Shown here piece by piece: positions 36,270 to 47,990 of a stretch of DNA of 64,000 bases. Source of the stretch: Branchiostoma floridae. Taxonomy: Eukaryota > Chordata > Leptocardii > Amphioxiformes > Branchiostomatidae. A program made the position numbers and the translations under genes. The notes under the pieces are model-generated. The model was given only the letters and a program-made list of their open reading frames with translations, was not told where the DNA came from and searched no databases. The stretch lies in assembly GCF_000003815.2 (NCBI RefSeq), contig NC_049983.1, positions 3,200,906-3,264,905 on the forward strand, in the 5' to 3' direction. The stretch's first letter is position 1, and every line of letters begins with the position of its first letter.

Positions 36270-37350
36270 CTGTGTTCCCCATTCTATTGTTGTGCGTCCC
36301 GCGCTTTCGTACACTTTGACCTTTGACTTGACGAGGGGAATCCCGGGAAACATGTTGACGTACCGAAACTTGCGCCTTCAGGAAGTTGGCCGTACATAAG
36401 GAGAAGTGGCTCTTGTTGGTGACACGCACCTGAAAAACGATCAGGCTGCTCAACGGACCTGCTTCAAACATCATTGAACATTTACAAGTAAGTGATCTGG
36501 ACCAGTGATCTTTGATATGGACAGTAACAGAATTGTATCTATTGTATATAGTTCCGATTTTACTGTGCTTTACTGTGTATGACGTATTGCTCGCCCCGCT
36601 CCCTGGCTGGCCGCGTTCGCCGGCATTCTGTCTGGGGCCTTCGGCACCCGCAACTTCGGGTACCTGCGGCATCCGTCCGAACTTGCCGTCGGAACATTCG
36701 GGTGGTCTCGGTCCCGAGTACTAGAATTTCGAGTCACAACCCGGGCTGTCCAGCACGGTCGATTCAACGAAAATTCCCTGGCCTTCATGTCTAGGGTAGT
36801 CTGAAAGACGGAATAGCAGCAAGTGGCACTCAGTGAATACAACAAAGGTCACTTCCTTTGCGATTAGAATGATATGGCTGTTCACATATCTCACTAAATC
36901 CTGCATAGTTGAATAACATCCAATCTCAGTACTCAACTATCAATGAAAAAAGTAGAAGCAATCCCGGATTATCTATTTGGACATTGGTACTAGTATGATA
37001 ATTCGATGAATGTAAGAACAAAAGTCTCATTGTTTCCACCCTGATATTGTTCAATATAACGTTAACGTCTTGAAACCATAGCATGATTTACCCCATTGTG
37101 CCCACCTGGACAACAAGAGTAAAATATATACACAAAGAAATAGTCATTCGCTGAAGTCATTGATACCCTTGCTTTGTGAGGAAGTGAATCTATTACCAGA
37201 GCGGGAATGTAAACAATGGTTTGTCACAGAAACTTCAATGAGAGACGATGATATTTACGGCACCCACAGGTTGTCATACAGATACCTCCTATAGACGTCA
37301 AAATAATATAGAAAGTTGACACTCACGCCGGTGGAATTGTTATTGGGGGA
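36270..37350. repeat. Segmental duplication, copy 1
   Basis: It is collinear with 39195-40870: cactttgacctttg, then cttgttggtg.ca.g.acctgaaaaa, a gt(a/t).gt donor-like site at 36487/39602, then a gaagtcattg-ataccct.g block. Copy 1 carries a GC-rich insert near 36590-36720. No protein frame is conserved. Confidence 0.65.
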
Positions 37351-38600
37351 ACAAAATTGCTATTGGTTTCGCCAACCGGGAATGACATTGCTAGAGGAAT
37401 CAATGGGGTTAGGGTGGGAGGGGGGTGGTTCTGCTAAAGTACCAGTTTATAAGCCACTGGTTGCAGGCCACCTTATCTTCGATATAAGCAATGTGCTTAT
37501 TTCTTTATTCGGTGTGATACCCCAACTCTAAAAAAAATGGTAGGTAGCATTTGGCATTGCCTCTCCTTTTGATTGACATTGAATATAATGACGAAATTTC
37601 AGTTTCAAATTTTAGTCATTGCCACAGTGACTGCTTTATGAAAATGACACACTCGTCTTTATATAGATGTCTCACAGAAGTCATTTATTTCCAAACGTCT
37701 TGTATTTTATTTACTTCGTGAAACTATATGACATGACTTTACCACCCGATGCATTACAGTTCATGACAGTAATAAAGTAGAAAAGCAAGTAAATGTGTGT
37801 GGGGTGGGGTGGGGTTGTGGGTGGATGGATGTTAAAGATATGTCAAATGACACCTTTGGAAATTCCCCGCCACCTGTTGCTTGACAGGGGGATTTCCACT
37901 AGTCTCACATTACCGAGTATGCAGGACAAATAAAAACGTTGCCTAGCTTCGTCTTTATTACCTCCATAAAAATGGAGGTATACTTTCTCGTGAGTGTGTA
38001 TTTCCGGAATCAATTATGCGAATAAGAGTCAAAAATTCCATAGTGGTAAGTGGTGAGTGGTTATGGTTATATGCTTGTGACATGTGTTAAAGGTGTACAC
38101 TACGATGGATATAGATTATGTAAGTGTGCAAGACACAATGAAATGATACATCTACAACGGCTTTAAATAGTTTAGGTACGTATGAGGTCTCCGAACTCTT
38201 AGATACATGGCATTAGTCGAAAAACTGTATAGTACTAGTTGTGCTACAGACCCGATAAGCTACCATTGGAAACCCCCTCTCTCTCATACACTTTAATTGG
38301 TGGGGATTTCCACTAGTCTCTGAGTCATATAATTGACTTCGAACGGCAAGAACGTAGATTTCATTCTCTCCTTATAGTAGAGGACGGAAGGTAAGTACGA
38401 AATGTAAGCTTGGAGCCACGTACTGTTTAATGAACCGGTGACAGGTAAGAAGTTCTTACGAATTATTATCACCTGTGCTTTCATTGTTGGCGGCCCCAGG
38501 TCATTTGAGAAGTTTCGTTTGAAAGCAAGTTGTATTTTTGTGCCCGAGAATATTGAAGATGAAATGTGGTGTACAGGAATCACAGTTACACAGTGTATTT
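37351..38600. other. Intergenic, mostly unassigned
   Basis: Contains a hairpin attacctcca-ttttta-tggaggta (37960-37983) and two copies of ggggatttccactagtctc (37890 and 38303). No gene was recognised. Confidence 0.45.
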
Positions 38601-38616
38601 AACACCCGACCGCGCG

Positions 38617-38646
38617 CGAGCACACACACACACAAAACACACGCAC

Positions 38647-38689
<43 letters not shown>

Positions 38690-38790
38690 CACACACGCAC
38701 ACACACGCACACACACACACATACTAACACACACACACACACACACACAACACACATACACACACACAACACACACACACACACACATAC
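38617..38790. repeat. (CA)n microsatellite
   Basis: About 170 bp of cacacaca with occasional g and t. The open frames across it are consequences of the repeat. Confidence 0.97.
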
Positions 38791-39194
38791 TGCGTATCAT
38801 TGGCACCCTTTTTTCAGTCCACGCAACATAATGGTTTTGAATTACCCCGGCCCAGTTGGCTTCGTGACAAAATGTCAGCACTTCACGGTTCACTTAATTA
38901 GTTGAAAAGATGTTTTGAGACTGTTGAAGGTGGTGTCGATACAGCCGTTTTCCCCCATGAGTCACTGCTTATGAGTTATCTACCGACCTTTGGGACATTC
39001 TCTACGTTTGTGTTTGCACATGACCAGTGAGTTGGTTTAAAAGTTCATGAACCCGATTTGAATACAATGTATATCGGAAAGTTACTCACTGTCAGCACAT
39101 TTCTTGCGCTCTGCTGATAGCACCCCCCTCCCTACAAAATTAACTCTTTTAAATCCACCCTATGACTATTGACTAATCAAATACACACACATAT

Positions 39195-40870
39195 TGGTGT
39201 ACCCTGTTCTATTGTCCCGTGCCTTGTGCATTCTTAACATGCAGCCAGACAAGCGCTATGTATGAGGACTGCATTGACATTTTTTTCATACGCAGTCGTA
39301 CGCACAATACACACCTCATACGCGCACGCATCCTAATAGTTTTGTGCTAGTTTTAGGTGCGTACGAAAAAATGTCAATACGGACCTCATTCGGGCGTGAT
39401 ATATACGCTTGTTTGACTGCACCTTTACACTTTGACCTTTGTGGAAAGGGACTTTCCGCTAGACCTATTACGTAACGTACCGAAACCATAGCATTCAGGA
39501 ACTTGGTCATGCATAAGAAACAGCGACTCTTGCTGGTGGCAAGTACCTGAAAAAGATAGCTGCCCGACGAAATTGCTTTGATACTTGTTGGTCATTTACC
39601 GGTATGTTTGGGGATTCGCTGTGGTCCCCACAGTATTCTAATGTGCACAGCATAGTCGGAAAAGAAGTGTGTGTGTCTGAATTTTAACCCGAGGACGTTG
39701 AGCGATAATATATGAAATGCTATCAAATAGGGGGAACTTGAGTTGCCCCCACACGGTGTGATTTACAAGGTCGTGAATATAAATGCATGTATTGTTGCTT
39801 GATTACAGAGTGCAGTTGGCTGCTATCAACTCCAGACAATCACAGGTTAGTCAATACTTGCACTATAGAACCAGTTACTATCTGCAGTACAACATAACGT
39901 TTGTCACGCCCACTACAATGCCTTCTTAAACACAGATGTCGTCATGGCAAAAGCAACAGCGGCGGATAGATATATACTAGTTACAACAGCAAGACCATCC
40001 TGTTTTGATCCGTTTGGACAGGGCTCATATTTGGCTCTGGCTTTGATATTGGCAATACGATGTACAGAATTCTATCCGCGCCGTCCTTTCTCATATACCT
40101 CCTCTTTTATTTCACGTCCAACAAGACGACTTATGCAACGAAGATCCAATTGAAGGTATATTCAACGCGGTTAAATATCGTGCTTAGTAACCATTGTAAT
40201 TGCCTTCACGAAGAAGGTTTTGTCTGTCCGTCTGTGACCACGATAACTCGAGAATGCTTGGCTTGATATTTGGTATATGGATAGGTCTTGAGAACTTCCG
40301 GTTTTGAAATTCTGGTGAGCGGAACTTCCGGTTACTGCATAGCAACTTCCGGTTTTGATATCCTCTGTTCTAGCTAGTGCAAGATCCTAATGGAGTGGAG
40401 CTGTTACTAATAAGTACATACAGCTAAGGTCTATTTGCAATGGGAATGAACTTATACGGTAGTGTGGGGAGACCGTCAATACATCTCAGTGAAACATGAA
40501 TATTTTCACTCAAAAAGGTTGCTTAATTATTAAAAAAATATTGAAGTAGAAGTAGTTATGGTTTATTTATTCCTTGCTTGATAGTGAAGATATAGATTCA
40601 ATTTGTGGGTGTTAGAAATGCTCCTTTCCTGCTGGAACTAACGTTAACTTATCAACATGGCCTTGATGCTATATTTAGCTGATGACCTCATCACTATAGT
40701 GTTTCGCTGAAGCCATTGTTAGCCCTTCTGTGCGAGAAATTGAAACCATTACCTAAGCGGGACTGTAAACAAGGGTGTGCCACTGAAACCCAAGTAATGC
40801 TTATACGCACCCAGAAACACGCAGGTTCCCTTTAGTATTTCAAAATCATATTGAAAGCTAACATACGGAG
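39195..40870. repeat. Segmental duplication, copy 2
   Basis: It aligns with 36270-37350. A foldback element (39240-39421) is inserted here and absent from copy 1. A gtatgt site at 39602 occupies the position of gtaagt at 36490 in copy 1. Confidence 0.65.
39240..39421. mobile_element. Foldback MITE
   Basis: Arms gcagccagacaagcgcta... and ...tatatacgcttgtttgactgca are inverse, as are attgacattttttcatacgca and tgcgtacgaaaaaatgtcaat. The empty site is visible in duplication copy 1 near 36300. Confidence 0.75.
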
Positions 40871-41688
40871 ATAATATTTTACTCAACAAAATAGCTAGCG
40901 TAGACCGGCCTAGGCCAGGCGACTTCTTATATATTTAGTATGTATTACGTTTAGGTCCCCTTTTCACAAGACGGCGCTCCCGCTGTGCTCTTGCTGCCAT
41001 CAAAAATTGTCCAGAGCGCACAGCGAGCGCCAACATCCCGGATAAGTTTGCGTATATGGAATCTCTCCGGGGACTCCTCTGCGCTCCCTGTAGGACCAAA
41101 GCTCAAATGTCTGAAGCTGTTATGAGCAACTAAAGATTTGACAGATCACAAATTTCAGAGACAGCAATTGATCTTTTTTAATGTTTTGTGACCGTCTTCC
41201 TTGTTTTTAAATCATACTGCATCATATCCGAATTAGATTAAGTGTACAAACAAATCCAATTTGGTTCACTGTACGGTTGCCCAGGGTTTTAATTCATATG
41301 TAATAATTAAGGGTTAATGACCCGCCCCGAGGTGTATATGGTGTCATAACGCCTGGTTCTTTGCTATAACCGTTTTATGAGAATCTCGTTCACTTCGAAC
41401 TCAGACACGTCTTCTCCGTTCACTTCGAACTCAGACACGTCTTCTCCGAAGAAAGGTAGCATTTTGGTCCTCCAGCGCCATGTTCGCTACTCAATGGCGG
41501 ACCGTGGTGTTATTGTCGTCTGAACTTGAATGGGCGGGGGTGCAAATAATTTTATTTTCCATTTGCAGATTAAATTGGACATGACTTGAAATAGATTTTA
41601 TTGTCTTAAATATTATAGGTAATTCAATGTTGTTTTAAGACGGCAAATGTTTTCTTTGAACATAGAAACACGCACTAGCCACCCCCCC
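40871..41688. other. Intergenic, short tandem duplication at 41389-41449
   Basis: The 30-bp segment starting gttcacttcgaactcag and ending cttctcc occurs twice in tandem. The stretch 40955-41110 has the look of a TIR end (ggtccccttttcacaag), but I found no partner. Otherwise unassigned. Confidence 0.45.
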
Positions 41689-42194
41689 TGCCATGCCTGT
41701 ACTTATTCCCCTATCTTGGCAGATGGACGATTCCTGGATATCTCATTCTGATTGGCCAGCGTCCTGTTTGTCTGTCCTTCTGATTGGTTCAAACTTTCAA
41801 AATTCATTAATGCACACGTACAGTAATAAAAAGATTAATGCACGGCTGTTACGGCGTCATAACCAGCATGAAATGGGGCCTTCTGATTGGCCCACGTCCC
41901 CTGGCTATATGATAATGTATGTTCAAGTTGCGTTTTTCTGCCATGTAAGCTGTTACAATGGATATCATTATCATGCCACTGACTCATTAGAATATTGGAA
42001 TACTTTGGTGTAAAGATTGAGAAGACTAAAACAAAATCTTTTCGTGTAGAAATTAAAAGGAATAAGTTATGAAGTGATAAAACTTTTTGTTATCATTTCT
42101 ATCGTACGGCTGAATAAAAGCGTGAGGTTATTCAATTCGTTTAACCCATGATTCATGGCTAGAAAATATGACTTCAAAAAACTTTTTTGGTGTT

Positions 42195-43262
42195 CTCTGT
42201 GCCCGTTGTACGTTCTTCGGCGCTCGCTCTGCGCCCATTGTGCGCTCTATTGGCGCTCGCTCTGTGCCCATTGTGCGCTCTTTTGGCGCTCGCTCTGTGC
42301 CCATTGTGCGCTCTTTTAGCGCTCGCACTGTGCCCATTGTGCGCTCTATTGGCGCTCGCTCTGTGCCCATTGTGCGCTCTTTTGGCGCTCGCTCTGCGCC
42401 CATTGTGCGCTCTTTTGGCGCTCGCTCTGTGCCCATTGTGCGCTCTTTTGGCGCTCGCTCTGTGCTCATTGTGCGCTCTTTTGACGCTCGCTCTGTGCCC
42501 ATTGTGCGATCTTTTGGCGCTCGCTCTGTGCTCATTGTGCGCTCTTTTGACGCTCGCTCTGTGCCCGTTATACAATCTTTTGGCGCTCGCTCTGTGCCCG
42601 TTGTACGTTCTTCGGCGCTCGCTCTGCGCCATTGTGCGCTCTTTTGGCGCTCGCTCTGTGCCCATTGTGCGCTCTTTTGGCGCTCGCTCTGTGCCCATTG
42701 TGCGCTCTTTTGGTGCTCGATCTGTGCTCATTGTGCGCTCTTTTGGCGCTCGCTCTGTGCCCAGTGTGCGCTCTTTTGACGCTCGCTCTGTGCCCATTGT
42801 GCGCTCTTTTGGCGCTCGCTCTGTGCCCATTGTGCGCTCTTTTAGCGCTCGCTCTGTGCCCATTGTGCGCTCTTTTGTCGCTCGCTCTGTGCTCATTGTG
42901 CGCTCTTTTGGCGCTCGCTCTGTGCCCATTGTGCGCTCTTTTAGCGCTCGCTCTGTGCCCATTGTGCGCTCTTTTGTCGCTCGCTCTGTGCTCATTGTGC
43001 GCTCTATTGGCGCTCGCTCTGTGCCCATTGTGCGCTCTTTTGGCGCTCGCTCTGTGCCCATTGTGCGCTCTTTTGTCGCTCGCTCTGTGCCCATTGTGCG
43101 CTCTTTTGGCGCTCGCTCTGTGCCCATTGTGCGCTCTTTTGGCGCTCGCTCTGTGCTCATTGTGCGCTCTATTGGCGCTCGCTCTGTGCCCATTGTGCGC
43201 TCTTTTGGCGCTCGCTCTGCGCCCATTGTGCGCTCTTTTGGCGCTCGATCTGTGCTCATTGT
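42195..43262. repeat. 33-bp minisatellite, about 32 units
   Basis: Units of the form gcgctcgctctgtgcccatt followed by gtgcgctcttttg repeat across about 1,070 bp with point changes (ttttgg/ttttag/ctattg/ttttgt). Because 33 is a multiple of 3 and the unit lacks stops in several frames, long open frames appear on both strands. A one-base deletion near 42629 shifts the frame. A start variant (gttgtacgttcttcgg) recurs at 42205 and 42600, hinting at a higher-order repeat. Confidence 0.97.
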
Positions 43263-43473
43263 TGAATCGCTATCTTCTGCGGTAGCACGGTGACAGTTTT
43301 GAACCAGTAGCATACGTGATGGCGACCAAGGGGACCATGGTACACCATTTGCGTGCTTCCAGGGGGACCTGTGGAACCCTTGGTGCTCGCTGCACAAATT
43401 TCAGGTCGCAGTAAGCTTAAGAGCGCGGCGAGATTGTCGCCCCAGCTGCAGTGAAAACATGGTATCACAAATC

Positions 43474-44388
43474 TTAAGCTAAGGGCACAACCCACCGTAC
43501 GGCGTACGTGCTATTTGTCCGTAAGTTTTTTTGAGGTCACATCTGCCACGTTTTTTCTGAAAACGTGGGGCACGCGCGTCGCCCGTACTTGCTCGTATGG
43601 AGAGCGAATCCGCAGCCCGATGGCAGACAAAGTTTTGCCTACACGTAAAGTTCTACGGCGTGTCTGTGTGCTCCAAAATCCGTCAGATTCCGTACGAGTT
43701 CGTACGGAGGCGGTACTTAAGCCCCCTTCACACGAGAGCACGAATGAGCCGGAATACCGTCGGAATAATTTTTTTTTCTATTCGTGGCAATTCTTGGCAA
43801 TACTTACTGTATTCTAAACATTCTTACTGCATTCCAGATATTCATCCCCGTTCTTCTGGCCGGCTCGAAAGTTTTTGACATGTCTAAAACTGTCGAGGTG
43901 CATTCGAAGTGGAGAAATATCGAATGGCATTCATAGTGGATTCTAAGTGTATTCTAACTATTCTAACTGCAGTCTGACCGCATTCTGCGATATTCCAACA
44001 TTATTCGAAACATTCTTATCTCATTCGATGGAGAACCGAAACGGCAAACCATCTCGAATCCTGCCAGAATGCGGCCGAAAGAATATCTCGAATGCAGTGA
44101 GAATGTCTAGAATACACTACGAATTCACAGGAATAGAAAGGGATTTTCATTCTGACGGCATTCTGGCTCATTCCTTCTCGTGTGAAGGGGATTTAAGGCC
44201 CATTTGGAGTTCCCACACGGAGTGGCCCCGAATGTGGCACGAATTTTGCAAATGCTTAATTCCGGCTGGTTCTGCTTGATTCCTGCTGATTCGATTTCAG
44301 TGTGAAGGCCCTATTACCACTTACGGATCCCAAAAGAATGCCCACGTTTTAGCACGTAGACAGCACGTACGGCGGGTTGTGCTCTTAG
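43474..44388. mobile_element. TIR element of the 34183 family, with an inserted element
   Basis: The ends ttaagctaagggcacaaccc and gggttgtgctcttag are inverted. Comparison with 34183-35196 shows that bases about 43718-44310 are an insertion between cggtact and ccacttacgg. Confidence 0.75.
43717..44310. mobile_element. Inserted TIR element (possibly two, nested)
   Basis: It starts ttaagcccccttcacacgag. An inverse end ctcgtgtgaaggggatttaa is at 44178-44196 and a second inverse-type end tgtgaaggcccta at 44298-44310. The interior has gcattct/attcgaa words. Non-coding. Confidence 0.6.
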
Positions 44389-44883
44389 ATGGGAGCTGAG
44401 ACTGCAACTATTTATCTCACTTAGTCCTTCGTCCAGAGTTCGGTTTTAACCGATCTTTGAAACGCTGAGTTTTGATTCTCATCGTTGCATTTGTGTGCAA
44501 GGTCATGAGCTTATCAATTACGGATTGTTGATCATTGTTAGCAGGTTTCCCACGCATAATACTCACATTCCCCCTTCCACTCATTTTTGACAGTGAGGAC
44601 ACTTCCCGAATTGTGTGTATGTTTTTCTATTATTTAGACAGAAAACATTGATCTTTTCGGAGCATGCAAAGAAGAAAAAAAATGTGAATCTCACTATAAC
44701 AAAATTTCTGCCCTTGATGGCTCAGTTCCTCAGTTGACATGGAGTCCGTTGGCAATATCGTTGTATGTGACAATGCTTTACGTTTGGGATCACATTTATA
44801 AGCAGCAACCCCCATATATATAGCTAAGGCCACCTAAACGTCGATTGTCTGTTACTCCCTGGTAGTGAATAAAGAACGTTGTT

Positions 44884-45590
44884 ATTACCTTCGCCGAGAA
44901 GGTTATGCTTTGGGTAGCGTGTGTATGTTTGTATGTTTGTAGAAGACCAGCATAACTAAAGAACGCCTGATTGTATTGTATTGATATCTGGTATGTGGGT
45001 AGGTCTTGATGAGATGTGGAAACGATTAGATTTTGGTACTAAAGTACTGCAGTGGAACTTCCGGTTTTGATATTTCGAGTTCTGAACATGCTGCGGCTAT
45101 GATTTTTGAGTGATAGAAGGATCTTGATGCCAAAAATAAGTGGAATAGGTTTGAGCCTCCTAGCTACTTGTTTAGGAACTTCAGGGCAGGTTTAGGCTGA
45201 GACTTTGAAAGGGAATAACTCAAGAAGGGGTTGACGGATTGTCATTAATATTGGTATGTAGATAGCTTAAGTAATGCTTTATATAACTACATATATTAAT
45301 TATGCCTTAATTATGCAAATTGTAATCTTATTTGCATAATTAATCAGGACATCGTCTAAACCCGCTCAGTTTATTTATTGGACCATTGCAACATGTGGCA
45401 TTTGTAATTGAGAAAGAGAAGAATATTGATTGATAGATATTATGCAAAATAAAGACCAAATTTGCTATGTCTGCTGTTTAGTGGAGAAGATGACCAAGTT
45501 ATATAATCTATGAAAATGAGAGCGTTACTTGCATAATTAACTGTAACAGCAGTTGTAAAAGATAGAATCATTTGGCGAAGGTATGGGGTC
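44884..45590. repeat. Dispersed repeat with attaccttcgcc / ggcgaaggta ends
   Basis: It begins attaccttcgccgagaaggt and ends near ttggcgaaggtatggg, with inner words tcttgatgaga and tatttgcataatta. Related pieces occur at 40196-40360, 56320-56550, 59870-60010 and 62040-62390. Confidence 0.5.
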
Positions 45591-46351
45591 GTGGAACCTT
45601 AGTTCAAATATACAATTGAAGTTTGGTTCGATGCCGATGTTTGTTCAATTGAGAGCATTCGCTGAGTTCATGTTTGCACATGACGGGTGAGTTGGTTTGA
45701 AAGTTCGTGAACTCGATATGTACACATTGTACACTTGATGGTTGCTCCGGTCAGCAGATTTCTTGCACTTTACTGACGGAATGTCCCTAACATAACGAAC
45801 CTTTTAGATTTACTGTATCAAATTAACGACGTGTGAAATATGATTATGTTAGTATTGACTAATACTGTTTGGTGTAGAAATGCTTAATTCGAAAACAATG
45901 TCTTTAATGAACCTTTGTAAGGAACCTTAGATTTGAATCTATTGCGTTACAATAACTACAAAAGAACTTCAATAAAGGGGCACACCCAAGTTTATTGTGG
46001 GTTTCTATTGGAGGCTGGACCCCTCAAGTCTAGCGACCATCTCTTCCAGGGAATCATCTTGAAGCATAATAACGGTGCGAGAGGTTATTCCTTCAGCTAC
46101 AGGACGAACTGAGTTCTGATCGTTTAACGTCTCTAATTTTGAAAAATTAGAGGAAAAAAGGAATTATTTTGATGTCAAAGTGATAACAAATTCGGTCATT
46201 TTCGCATGGGATAAATTCCAGCAAAAAGGTGTTCCCGGCAAACACGACTGATGTCAGAAAGAGAAACACCTTGCAAGTATCCGAGACAAGTTGAAAAGAA
46301 AACTCGAGTTAGAGTTTTCTAATCATACACGGCGCGCAGTGTTGCAACTTG

Positions 46352-46675
46352 GCTTAAGGTGGGGTCACACATGCGTATATATTCAAGTCCGTTTGAGGTG
46401 CGTATGACGCTCTTAGTCTCTACCAGGCTCCACAGGTCGCGGGGAAAACAGTACAAATTGGACAAATATAGATACATAACATGCAAGATGAGTTAGCTGA
46501 CAGAGAAGTATGGTTAGCGACCCAGCTTACTCGTCTGACATGTTACCTGTTTACGTTTGTCCAATTTCTATTATTTTTCCAACGACCTGTGGAGCCTGGT
46601 GGAGGCAAATACTCCCATGCGCGCCTCATACGGACTTAAATATATACGCAGGTGTGGCCCCAGCTTAAGGTGGGT
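46352..46675. mobile_element. TTAA-flanked foldback MITE
   Basis: Left end ttaaggtggggtcacacatg and right end tgtggccccagcttaa are inverted, with inner inverse pairs caggctccacaggtcg/gacctgtggagcctgg. TTAA at both edges. Confidence 0.75.
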
Positions 46676-47217
46676 TTACACCTGCGTATATTTTCATGCC
46701 GCATGAGTTCCGTTTTGACATTTTTCGACATTTTGACTAATTTCTTCAATACACGGCCGCACGCACAAGTCGCACCTCTATCGCATCTGAATCGTCTTTA
46801 GAAAGTTTCACGTACGCAGGCAATCGAAAATATACGCCCAGTCCGTCTGATAGTTTTGGACATGCACAAAACTATCATTCGTACGCAGTTTGGTGCCCAA
46901 AACGTTATGGATGCGCAATACAGTGGTCCCGCGTCAGTCGATTGCGCTATGAAGACGCTACATGTTTGCGCTTTACACGCAGTAATTCGCGGAAATCGCG
47001 GTAATGCGAGTACATAGCGTTCTTACAGCGCAGACACAACGCACCATGAGCGACCGTATAACGAATGCACACATAGATCACGATTTAGTACCGTGTGTTC
47101 TGCGATCGCTTTGCGCATACTACGCGTACTGATAGCGTGATCGACGCACACTCCAGATTTGGAATAAATACGAAGGTGCATCTGACTCCAGATAAAAAAA
47201 ATCATCTCAAGATGTAT

Positions 47218-47990
47218 ATAACTTTATTGCACAACAATTGTACGAGGTACAAAGTATGGCATCTACATAACTACAGTGCTTATAGCACTGTAGTTATGTA
47301 GATGCCATACTTTGTACCTACATAACTACAGTGCTTATAGCACTGTAGTTATGTAGATGCCATACTTTGTACCTCTTAACTTTAGTTAAGGCTTATCTAA
47401 CTAATACAGGAGTTGTATTATGGGATAAGTTTCTTACAATCATTGGAGGCTTTTACAATCATTTGGGGAATTTCTAATGTCTAAGCCTTCTTTGATGTAT
47501 TTTCCTATATCTGCCATGCAGGGATTGTCACATGTCATTATGTATTTGAATTTGCACTTCAGGTCCATTTGGATAAATCCTTGTGTACAAAATGACAGCC
47601 TTCTGTATAGAGAATTGCGTATATCGGAATATTTGGGACATACAACGGATATAAAGTGATATTCGTCTTCTATTAGCTCTGGACAGAATGGACAAACCCT
47701 CTGGTCGATAGGGGTTTTTTGGAATCTTCCGGTTTATGATGTCAGATCCAGGCCACGACTGACGAATTTGTACCGGGGGCATGGAGAGATGGTCACAACT
47801 TGCAGGACACCATGAATGCAGGACACTGGTCCCAACAGAGCCTCTAGGGACGGGAAGATGTAGAGGAACCTGCTCAAGCACTGGGTCAATTTGTGTGACA
47901 CACGTGCCATTTTGTGTAACAGATATTTGACTAAATTTGCTGATAATGGCACTTTTTTGTGTGTGTAGAACCACATGATATAAAGGTGCA
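47218..47990 (-). pseudogene. LINE 3' fragment, minus strand
   Basis: One minus frame near 47690-47460 encodes a LINE C-terminal zinc-knuckle-like segment (RVCPFCPEL, IEDEYHFISVVC). The 3' tail at 47218-47245 (tttattgcacaacaattg) is separated from it by a duplicated palindrome. Truncated and broken. Confidence 0.65.
47244..47374. repeat. Duplicated perfect palindrome
   Basis: The stem catctacataactacagtgc / gcactgtagttatgtagatg with a 4-base turn occurs twice in tandem, framed by gaggtacaaagtatgg and ccatactttgtacctc. It can fold as one or two hairpins. Confidence 0.9.

Noticed and set aside
38501-38893. Cys/Val- and Thr/His-rich frames
   Set aside because: They are translations of a CA microsatellite.
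40955-41110. Another foldback element (ggtccccttttcacaag end)
   Set aside because: I could not find a matching inverse end nearby, so it was not listed as an element.
42195-43262. CRISPR-like regular array
   Set aside because: The units are contiguous with no unique spacers, and the context is a eukaryotic genome.
42174-43397. 407-residue reverse-strand and 368-residue forward-strand reading frames
   Set aside because: They are produced by a 33-bp minisatellite whose unit has no stop. Frames are open on both strands at once, show no domain, and are broken by a 1-base deletion.
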